Shown: in pieces, positions 6,437 through 12,479 of the stretch
How the letters are laid out: every line of letters begins with the position of its first letter
Position numbering within the stretch: position 1 is the stretch's first letter
Source of the DNA: DATCVR01 sp036566745
GTDB taxonomy: Bacteria > Actinomycetota > Actinomycetes > Jiangellales > Jiangellaceae
Assembly: GCA_036566745.1 (NCBI GenBank)
Contig: DATCVR010000244.1
Span: 1 to 15,915 of the forward strand
Direction: 5' to 3'
Length of the DNA stretch: 15,915 nt
Made by a program: the position numbers and the translations under genes
Notes under the pieces: generated by a model
The model's input: the letters and a program-made list of their open reading frames with translations, nothing else
Told to the model about the DNA's origin: nothing
Database searches by the model: none

Positions 6437-7135
6437 TCAGGCCTCTCGGTCGGCGATGGCGTCTCGGATTTCCCAGAGATCGGGAAAGAAACGACGATGT
6501 ATCAGCTTGTTCAACATCTCGACGGGATTTCCGCCGGTGCCGAATGCCTTTGCCCCGCGAATCCGTACGGCAATGCTGTAATGGCGCACCCGCCAGACAT
6601 TGATGCGCTCGTCCCATCCGATGATCGCCTCGGCCAGTTGATACACCGGGTCGGCCGGATCCCCTCGATAGATCTCCAGGAGCCCCCGAGCGTCGTCGGC
6701 CAGGAGTTTGTCGAAGGCCTCACCCAGCTGTGCGCTGGTCGAGCGCACACCGCGCCAGCCGGGAGACTCGAGCCCGGACCCGTTGCCCAGGACCGCGGCC
6801 ACCTGTTGGAAAGCGGCCGGCGTCATGTGCTCGAACATGCGTAGGGCGTCAGTGACGAGATCGATCGCCAGCCAGGCACGGCGCATCAGCAGGACGGCAT
6901 TCGTCAGCCGCCGCTCCTCCACATGGCTCGTCGCGGCCGCGACCTCGAAGCAGGCGTGTTTCAGCCACAATTCGGTGGTCTGGTGGACCGTCTGGAAGAG
7001 GAGTTCGTCGTGATGCGCCATGTCATCGCCGCTCTTCTGCAATGACAAAAGAGCATCAGTACGCATATAGCGTGCGTAATCATTGGCACCTTCGCCGGGT
7101 AGGACCGGCGGCAATCGGCGAGTGTTGTCCGACAT
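6437..7135 (-). CDS. Compact tryptophan 2,3-dioxygenase family protein
   Basis: A 232-residue TDO family heme protein. It has the N-terminal NDYARYMRTDALLSLQKS and HHDELLFQTVHQTTELWLKH segments (18-60) with the distal H51, LRMFEHMTPAAFQQV followed by SGLESPGWRGVR with R128 at the carboxylate-binding position, and WRVRHYSIAVRIRG with H185 as the expected proximal heme ligand. The C-terminal GTGGNPVEMLNKLIHRRFFPDLW corresponds to the GTGGSSG substrate loop, changed after GTGG. It is shorter than a typical ~280-residue bacterial TDO. TDO oxidises L-tryptophan to N-formylkynurenine in the cytoplasm. Starting from the ATG at 7135, it is the first gene of a three-gene operon. With all key residues present it is probably a working dioxygenase on tryptophan or a close analogue. 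GC content is lower than in the flanks. Confidence 0.9.
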   Translation of the reverse strand: MSDNTRRLPPVLPGEGANDYARYMRTDALLSLQKSGDDMAHHDELLFQTVHQTTELWLKHACFEVAAATSHVEERRLTNAVLLMRRAWLAIDLVTDALRMFEHMTPAAFQQVAAVLGNGSGLESPGWRGVRSTSAQLGEAFDKLLADDARGLLEIYRGDPADPVYQLAEAIIGWDERINVWRVRHYSIAVRIRGAKAFGTGGNPVEMLNKLIHRRFFPDLWEIRDAIADREA

Positions 7136-7227
7136 CCCGGCACGCTTCCACTAGAGCTGACAAATGATCTTTGTCCGTGGCCATCTGTGTAAGGCCGTGC
7201 CGATGTTACTCCGCAGTTTCCGTGTAG

Positions 7228-7292
7228 CGTCAATAGTTGTCTGCGGCGGCTACCCGCCTCGCTATTGACGAGAACGCGCGCGATGATATATA
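7228..7292. promoter_or_regulatory. Inverted-repeat control region with outward-facing TTGACG boxes
   Basis: CGTCAATAG (7228-7236) and CTATTGACG (7262-7270) are a perfect 9-bp inverted repeat with a 25-nt spacer. Each arm holds a TTGACG -35-like hexamer facing outward. On the plus strand TTGACG is followed 16 nt later by TATATA (7287-7292). On the minus strand, towards the TDO gene, the nearest -10-like sequence is TAACAT 19 nt beyond TTGACG, which is weaker. TATATA could alternatively serve a minus-strand promoter with a longer leader. The layout suits a dimeric regulator covering divergent promoters, but no intact gene lies to the right. Confidence 0.5.
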
Positions 7293-7309
7293 GGGTCTGA
7301 CGTGAATGG

Positions 7310-7340
7310 TGGACTATCGGCCAGTATTCCGAATAGTCCA
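7310..7340. promoter_or_regulatory. 8-bp inverted repeat upstream of TDO operon
   Basis: TGGACTAT (7310-7317) and ATAGTCCA (7333-7340) form a perfect 8-bp inverted repeat with a 15-nt spacer, 18 nt beyond the TATATA box. It may be a second operator or a transcript hairpin. A further GGCGGCC/GGCCGCC pair (7363-7369 with 7396-7402) lies just downstream of the pseudogene on its own strand, without a U-run. Confidence 0.4.
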
Positions 7341-7405
7341 GAACTTCTGTTTTTGAGATTGGGGCGGCCAGGTCGGTCGCCGGCCCGTCGGGTGGGGCCG
7401 CCAGG

Positions 7406-7886
7406 TCACGGCGAGACCGGCTCCCGAGTGTCCGAAGCGTCGAGAATCCAGTGCTCAGAGGCGGTGGCGCGGTAGAGACGGTGGCGGGCGGGCGGCTCGA
7501 GATCGGTCGCCCGGAGCACCCTCAGCCCGTGGGCGGCGGGGTCGGAGAAGCGCCCGTCGTACGCCTCCAGTGTGGCGGCGAAGCCGCCTGTACCGGGTCG
7601 ATTCCTCGGCGACGGCGGACATGTAGACCGCCTGTCCGGTGCTCGGGGGCACCGTGGAATCGACGATGACCATGCTCACCGCGCGTCGCAGCGCCACGTT
7701 GCGTGAATGCGCAGCCTCGGGTGCGGAGATCCGGCAGAACCCAGAAGGACCAGGTGTGTCGCGCGCTCGCGACGTAGACCGGCTACACCCAGGCGCGTCC
7801 GTCGTGGTCGGTGGTGCCGATGGTCAGGTACGGGTGGGAGTCGATGATGCCGCGGCGATCACGTCGAGGTCGGCGCCGCCGGTCAC
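7406..7886 (-). pseudogene. Decayed pyridoxamine 5'-phosphate oxidase-fold protein
   Basis: Stitching minus-strand frames together recovers a ~160-residue split-barrel flavin/PNPOx-like protein. The pieces in order are TGGADLDVIAA, then IIDSHPYLTIGTTDHDGRAWV, a TAG stop at 7783-7785, PVYVASARHTWSFWV, a frame change, ISAPEAAHSRNVALRRAVSM then VIVDSTVPPSTGQAVYMSAVAEE, another frame change, FAATLEAYDGRFSDPAAHGL, and finally DLEPPARHRLYRATASEHWILDASD before a TGA at 7406. The layout matches PNPOx-family proteins (the HSRN and GQAVY motifs and the RLYRA-x-x-x-EHWIL ending). At least one nonsense codon and three frame changes (near 7850, 7738 and 7605) show loss of function, unless the assembly is faulty. 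The original GTG at 7886 overlaps the stop of the upstream HelD-like gene as GTGA, so the two were once an operon pair. Confidence 0.82.
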
Positions 7887-9910
7887 GACCTCACCCCGAG
7901 CTCGGCCGGCAACGGGTCGGCGTGGACGACGGTCAGGCTCGACACCGCCCTGGTCAGCACGACGTAGAGCCGCCGGAGGCCGCGCGGCTCGGCGGCCACG
8001 ATGCCCGCAGGCTCGACCACCACGACGTGGTCGTACTCGAGGCCCTTCGCGAGGGTCGCGGGCACGACCGTGACCCCGGCGTCGTCCTCGAGCCCGCCGT
8101 GCGGGACACCGGCCAGATCGAGCAGCGCCGAGAGCTCGTCGACCATGTCGTCGGGCGCGATGATGCCGACCGACCCGACCCGCCCGGCGATCTGCTCGAC
8201 CGCGTCGGTGAACGTCGTGGCCAGCCCGGCTCGGGTGGCCGCGACGACGTCGAGCCGGCCGGGGTTGAAGCGGACCGGTTCCGGCGGTGCGATGCCGGGG
8301 GCGATCGACGGCAACAGCTGAGCGGCGAACTCGACGACGGACGCCGGCACGCGGTACCCCTTGCGCAGCACCTCGAGATGGGCGTCTCGCTGGCCGAGGT
8401 GGGCGAGGGCGTCGTCCCACGACGGCGTGGCCCACGGCGTGGTGCCCTGGGCGATGTCGCCGAGCACGGTGACCGAGCCCCCGGCGGCGCGGCGGCCCAC
8501 GGCGCGCAACTCCATCGGCGAGAGGTCCTGCGCCTCGTCGAGCACGACATGCCCGACACCCGGCACCCGCTCGACCGCGCTGCGGGCTTCGTCGACCAGC
8601 ACGGCGTCGGCGTGTGTCCACGGCGCGGTGCGAGGGCCACGCGCGGGCCGGTCCCAGAGCAGGAGGCGCTGCTCGTCGTCGTCGAGGAGGCCGTCGGCCG
8701 CATCCGCCAGGAGATCGGCGTCGCCGAGCAGCCGCATCACGAGCTTGACCGGGTCGACCGCGGGCCACAACGCGTCGACGTAGGCCTTGACCGGACGGGA
8801 GCGAGCCACGGCGTCCTGGACACGGTCGTCGGTGATCTCGCCGGCCGCCTCCATCCGGAGCAGGATCCGGTGGGCCAGCCGCTGTGGCAGGAGAGCGCGG
8901 GTGCTGGCGTATCCGTCGCCCCGGGTGCGCAGCACGGAGACGGCATCGGCGACCTCGTGGACCGGCACTCGCCAGCGACGGCTGCCACGCGGCACGATCA
9001 ACGCCTCGGCCGGCTCGCCCACATGCGACCACAGCGCCCGCCGCACCACCTCGGCCAGCCGGGGATCGCCCTTGAGCGTCGCCCGCTCCGGTGACTCCGT
9101 GGCGCGGACATCGACGCTCTCGACCAGTTCGGCGACGGTGACCTGACGGACGTCGACCTCACCCAGCGTGGGCAGGACCTGGCCGATGTAGTGCAGGAAT
9201 GCGCGGTTCGGGCCGACGACGAGCACGCCGGTGCGGGCCAGCCGCTGCCGGTGGGTGTGCAACAGGTACGCCGCGCGGTGGAGTCCCACGGCGGTCTTGC
9301 CGGTGCCGGGAGCGCCCTGGACGCAGACCGTGCGATCCAGCCCGGCCCGGACCACCTCGTCCTGCTCGGGCTGGATGGTGGCGACGATGTCGCGCATCGG
9401 GCCGACGCGCGGCCGCTCGATCTCGTCGGTGAGGATCTTGCTGGTGCGATCGGCTTCGGAGGTGTCGAGCAGGTGCTCGTCCTCATAGGAGGTGATCTCG
9501 CCGCCGGCGTACCCGTAGCGACGGCGCAGCACCACGTCGTGCGGGTCGATGCGGGTGGCCCGGTAGAAGGCGCGCGACACGTCGGCCCGCCAGTCGACCA
9601 CGACCGGATCGCCGGCGGCGTCCATGACGTGGCGGCGTCCGATGTGGAAGGTGCCGGGGCCGGCCGGCTCGGCATCGTGATCGGTGTCGGAAGCCTTGTC
9701 GATCCGGCCGAAGAACAGCGGCAGCGTCGGGTCGTCCTCGAGCGACTTGGCCCGGCGATGCAGGGTCGCCTTGAGGTACTCCTCGGACACGGCGTCGCCG
9801 CCCTGCGCGGTCAGCGACAGCGTGTGCTCGCGCATCCGGCGGAGGTCGTCGCGGGCCCGGCCGAGGTAGCGGCGCTCGGCTTCGAGGGTGGGGTCGGGCG
9901 GCGTGGACAC
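7883..9910 (-). CDS. HelD/HelR-like RNA polymerase-recycling ATPase (UvrD-like superfamily 1)
   Basis: A 675-residue superfamily 1 helicase-like ATPase of the HelD group. The N-terminal ~60 residues (LEAERRYLGRARDDLRRMRE...) look like the coiled-coil arm that inserts into RNA polymerase. Next come the HelD-type module FHIGRRHVMDAAGDPVVVDWRAD (88-110), Walker A GAPGTGKT (199-206), DEAQDLSP (458-465), LRKGYRVP (515-522), AKGLEYDHVVVVE (621-633) and LYVVLTRA (648-655). Such proteins bind stalled RNA polymerase and release it from DNA; some actinobacterial HelR enzymes protect against rifamycins. The GTG at 9910 was chosen because GGAGG precedes it by 6 nt; an upstream in-frame start at 9988 lacks this and would include leader sequence. 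It has its own promoter, and its stop overlaps the start of the PNPOx pseudogene. Rifamycin resistance is possible but not shown. Confidence 0.88.
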   Translation of the reverse strand: MSTPPDPTLEAERRYLGRARDDLRRMREHTLSLTAQGGDAVSEEYLKATLHRRAKSLEDDPTLPLFFGRIDKASDTDHDAEPAGPGTFHIGRRHVMDAAGDPVVVDWRADVSRAFYRATRIDPHDVVLRRRYGYAGGEITSYEDEHLLDTSEADRTSKILTDEIERPRVGPMRDIVATIQPEQDEVVRAGLDRTVCVQGAPGTGKTAVGLHRAAYLLHTHRQRLARTGVLVVGPNRAFLHYIGQVLPTLGEVDVRQVTVAELVESVDVRATESPERATLKGDPRLAEVVRRALWSHVGEPAEALIVPRGSRRWRVPVHEVADAVSVLRTRGDGYASTRALLPQRLAHRILLRMEAAGEITDDRVQDAVARSRPVKAYVDALWPAVDPVKLVMRLLGDADLLADAADGLLDDDEQRLLLWDRPARGPRTAPWTHADAVLVDEARSAVERVPGVGHVVLDEAQDLSPMELRAVGRRAAGGSVTVLGDIAQGTTPWATPSWDDALAHLGQRDAHLEVLRKGYRVPASVVEFAAQLLPSIAPGIAPPEPVRFNPGRLDVVAATRAGLATTFTDAVEQIAGRVGSVGIIAPDDMVDELSALLDLAGVPHGGLEDDAGVTVVPATLAKGLEYDHVVVVEPAGIVAAEPRGLRRLYVVLTRAVSSLTVVHADPLPAELGVRS

Positions 9911-9991
9911 AGGGGACCTCCAGGGGCTCGGCGGAAGATGGAACGTTTCCGACGGCCCGATTGGTCCCGGTCCGGTCGCGAAGAGCATCGG

Positions 9992-10021
9992 AGCCTAGTC
10001 GAGCGCTCCGACCCGGGTCAA
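9992..10021 (-). promoter_or_regulatory. Promoter of HelD-like gene
   Basis: On the minus strand TTGACC (10021-10016) and TAGGCT (9997-9992) are separated by 18 nt, a good sigma-A-type promoter about 80 nt before the GTG at 9910. In the leader, GGAACGTTTCC (9940-9950) is a small palindrome that could be an operator. I found no sequence like the ~19-nt rifamycin-associated element described upstream of some helR genes. Confidence 0.6.
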
Positions 10022-10030
10022 CGCGTGAAG

Positions 10031-10645
10031 TCAGTCGATGACGAACCAGTTGCCGTCCTGATAGGCCAGCGTGCTGATGCCGAGGTCGGAATCGGTGAAC
10101 GTGGCCGACGAGACGACGGCCGCGGCCGGGATGTTCACGGTGCCGGAGGAGTCGGTCACGACCAGCGACGGGTCGACGGTGGCCGTGCGCAGCGCCTCGG
10201 ACTGCTCGGGCGAGGGCATGTCGGCCATCATCGCCATGGTGGTCTCGCACGGCCCGAAGCCGTCGTCCTCGGCCTGTTGCGCGGCCGGGCCAGCGATCTC
10301 GCACATCGTGGCGACGTCCTTCGTGCCCAGCGCGTGGAGGAGGTCCTCATAGCGGGCGATCGCACCGTCGACGGTGTCCGGCGCCGCGCCGGTGCCCCCG
10401 GACCCGCCCGACCCGGTGGAGTCGGTGGCAGGGGTCGTGGGCGTGGAGGTGGCGGCGGTGGTCTCCGGCGCGGACGTGTCGGTGCCGCCGGTGGACGCGT
10501 CGTCCGTGGGAGCGGCCGGCTCCGACGACGACGCCGAGGCCGTCGAGTCCGAGTCGGCGGAGTCGTCGCCACCGCACGCGGAGACGACGAGGACCATGGC
10601 GACGGCAGCGAGGGGGGCGCCGGCCCGGCGCAGGAGTGAAGTCAT
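10031..10645 (-). CDS. Predicted lipoprotein of unknown function
   Basis: A 204-residue exported protein from the ATG at 10645. The N-terminus MTSLLRRAGA is followed by a hydrophobic stretch and the lipobox VSAC, giving C24 as the lipidated Cys of a type II signal peptide. Residues ~25-90 are a low-complexity Ser/Thr/Ala/Pro/Asp linker, likely spanning the cell-wall layer. The folded C-terminal part (~90-204) starts TVDGAIARYEDLLHALGTKD, has C115 and C133 that could form a disulfide, and ends STLAYQDGNWFVID, a pattern like the last strand of SnoaL/NTF2-like or DUF4878-type domains, which I cannot confirm. It lies between the xpb and HelD-like genes on the same strand, with a 45-nt gap to xpb, but HelD has its own promoter. 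No substrate or partner can be named. Confidence 0.85.
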   Translation of the reverse strand: MTSLLRRAGAPLAAVAMVLVVSACGGDDSADSDSTASASSSEPAAPTDDASTGGTDTSAPETTAATSTPTTPATDSTGSGGSGGTGAAPDTVDGAIARYEDLLHALGTKDVATMCEIAGPAAQQAEDDGFGPCETTMAMMADMPSPEQSEALRTATVDPSLVVTDSSGTVNIPAAAVVSSATFTDSDLGISTLAYQDGNWFVID

Positions 10646-10690
10646 CGCGCACACGCTAACACCGGGCCAGGCGTTCCACCGGTCCTGGTG

Positions 10691-12355
10691 TCAGCTCGAC
10701 TCGTCGTCGGAGAGGACGTCCTCGGCGTCGGCGATGCGGTAGGCGTAGCCCTGCTCGGCCAGGAAGCGCTGGCGGTGCTGGGCGAAGTCCTGGTCGACGG
10801 TGTCGCGCGCGACCACCGAGTAGAACCGCGCCGTGCGACCGTCGGCCTTGGGGCGCAGCACCCGGCCCAGGCGCTGCGCTTCCTCCTGGCGCGAGCCGAA
10901 CGTGCCCGACACCTGGATGGCCACGCTCGCCTCGGGGAGGTCGATGGAGAAGTTGGCGACCTTGCTGACCACGAGCGTGGAGATCTCGCCGGTGCGGAAC
11001 GCCTCGAAGAGCCGCTGGCGTTCGCGCACGGTCGTCTCGCCCTTGATGACCGATGCGTCGAGGCGCTCGCCCAGCTCGTCGAGCTGGTCGATGTACTGGC
11101 CGATGATCAGGGTCGGCTCGCCGAGGTGCTGGCCGACCAGGCGCTGGACCACACGGGCCTTCGTGTCGGTGCACGACGCCAGGCGGTAGCGCTCGTCGGG
11201 CTCGGCGGTGGCGTAGGCCAGCCGCTCGCCGTCGCTCAGCGTCACGCGCACCTCGACGCAGTCGGCGGGCGCGATGTAGCCCTGGTTCTCGATCTCGCGC
11301 CACGGGGCGTCGTACCGTTTGGGGCCGATGAGGGTGAAGACGTCGTCCTCGCGACCGTCCTCGCGCACGAGCGTGGCGGTGAGGCCGAGGCGACGGCGGG
11401 CCTGGAGGTCGGCGGTCATCCGGAAGATCGGCGCCGGGAGGAGATGGACCTCGTCGTAGACGATCAGGCCCCAGTCGCGGGCGTCGAAGAGCTCGAGGTG
11501 GCTGTAGACGCCTTTGCGGCGGGTGGTGACCACCTGGTACGTCGCGATGGTGACCGGGCGGATCTCTTTCTTGGCGCCGGAGTACTCGCCGATCTCGTCC
11601 TCGGTGAGGCTGGTGCGCTTGATCAGTTCGTCCCGCCACTGCCGGGCCGCGACGGTGTTGGTGACCAGGATCAACGTGGTCGCCTGGGCACGGGCCATCG
11701 CCGCGGCGCCCACGAGTGTCTTGCCCGCGCCGCAGGGCAGGACGACGACGCCGGAGCCGCCGTGCCAGAACCCGTCGGCGGCCTCGCGCTGGTAAGGGCG
11801 AAGCGTCCAGCCGTCCTCGGCGAGCGCGATGGCGTGGGCCTCGCCGTCGACGTAGCCGGCCAGGTCCTCGGCCGGCCAGCCCAGCTTGACCAGTACCTGC
11901 TTGAGGTTGCCGCGTTCGGAGGGGTGGACCACGACGGTGTCGTCGTCGACCCGGGCGCCGACGAGCGGCACGATCCGCCTCGAGCGCAGCACCTCCTCGA
12001 GCACCGGCCGGTCGGTGGAGCGCAGGACGAGCCCGTGCTGGGGGTGCGCTTCGAGCCGGAGCCGCCCGTAGCGGGCCATCGTCTCGGCCAGATCGACCAG
12101 CAGCGCGTGGGGCACGGCATAGCGGGAGTAGCGCAGCAGGACGTCGACGACCTGTTCGGCGTCGTGTCCGGCTGCGCGGGCGTTCCACAGGCCCAGCGGG
12201 GTGAGGCGGTAGGTGTGGACGTGCTCGGGAGCGCGCTCGAGCTCGGCGAACGGGGCGACGGCTCGGCGGCACTCCTCGGCGAGTTCGTGGTTGACCTCGA
12301 GCAGGAGGGACTTGTCGCTCTGGACGATCAGGGGTCCGTCGTTCACGGATGCCAT
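10691..12355 (-). CDS. xpb: XPB/Rad25-type DNA helicase
   Basis: A 554-residue superfamily 2 helicase of the bacterial XPB family. The N-terminal ~170 residues form the damage-recognition-like region. They are followed by LRPYQREA (185-192), Walker A PCGAGKT (207-213), the DEVH box (301-304) in IVYDEVHLLPAP, TAT (326-328), the family-typical RED motif (331-333) in LVREDGRE, and a C-terminal helicase lobe with SKVANFSIDLPEA and the QRLGRVLRPK motif. Archaeal and eukaryotic XPB unwinds DNA 3' to 5' in repair and transcription; mycobacterial XPB has similar ATP-dependent helicase activity. The ATG at 12355 has GGAGG 4-5 nt upstream. It is divergent from the LCP gene, with 124 nt between starts. 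The WYL/helicase-C-like protein at 14328 is a common genomic companion. No lesion is visible. Confidence 0.95.
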   Translation of the reverse strand: MASVNDGPLIVQSDKSLLLEVNHELAEECRRAVAPFAELERAPEHVHTYRLTPLGLWNARAAGHDAEQVVDVLLRYSRYAVPHALLVDLAETMARYGRLRLEAHPQHGLVLRSTDRPVLEEVLRSRRIVPLVGARVDDDTVVVHPSERGNLKQVLVKLGWPAEDLAGYVDGEAHAIALAEDGWTLRPYQREAADGFWHGGSGVVVLPCGAGKTLVGAAAMARAQATTLILVTNTVAARQWRDELIKRTSLTEDEIGEYSGAKKEIRPVTIATYQVVTTRRKGVYSHLELFDARDWGLIVYDEVHLLPAPIFRMTADLQARRRLGLTATLVREDGREDDVFTLIGPKRYDAPWREIENQGYIAPADCVEVRVTLSDGERLAYATAEPDERYRLASCTDTKARVVQRLVGQHLGEPTLIIGQYIDQLDELGERLDASVIKGETTVRERQRLFEAFRTGEISTLVVSKVANFSIDLPEASVAIQVSGTFGSRQEEAQRLGRVLRPKADGRTARFYSVVARDTVDQDFAQHRQRFLAEQGYAYRIADAEDVLSDDESS

Positions 12356-12395
12356 TGTCCTCCGGCACCCCGGCCCGGCCCTAATCGTGGCTTTT

Positions 12396-12417
12396 CGGGC
12401 CCGCAGCGACGGGCCCG
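12396..12417. promoter_or_regulatory. Paired GC palindromes in the xpb-LCP divergent spacer
   Basis: The palindrome CGGGCCCG occurs twice (12396-12403 and 12410-12417) with a 6-nt spacer, so the copies are both direct and inverted repeats. It sits midway in the 124-nt divergent spacer. A shared operator is possible; in high-GC DNA such palindromes can also be chance. Confidence 0.35.
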
Positions 12418-12465
12418 GATCCGACGCCGCCGGGGCGGGTCTCTCGTCTCGCGGCAGGTCTCGGG

Positions 12466-12471
12466 CACAAT
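12466..12471 (+). promoter_or_regulatory. Possible -10 box for leaderless LCP transcript
   Basis: CACAAT lies 8 nt before the ATG at 12480 and matches TATAAT at four of six positions. Transcription from it would begin at or next to the start codon. No ribosome-binding site precedes this ATG, which fits a leaderless mRNA, common in actinobacteria. Confidence 0.4.
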
Positions 12472-12479
12472 GGCCCCCG

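Noticed and set aside
7265..7292. TTGACG-16-TATATA as the promoter of an intact rightward gene
   Set aside because: The boxes are good, but no credible plus-strand coding sequence lies downstream, only antisense of the pseudogene and the HelD-like gene. It is kept as part of a control region, not as a gene promoter.
7811..9094. 427-codon plus-strand open frame and other long frames opposite the HelD-like gene
   Set aside because: They are antisense shadows caused by high GC; the minus-strand frame has all ATPase motifs.
9911..10030. Rifamycin-associated element upstream of the HelD-like gene
   Set aside because: I looked for a ~19-nt GC inverted repeat of the described type and did not see one in this spacer.
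9183..10639. Plus-strand frame with Gly/Arg-rich C-terminus opposite the lipoprotein gene
   Set aside because: It is the antisense of the lipoprotein linker and HelD N-terminus; the lipobox and signal peptide support the minus strand.
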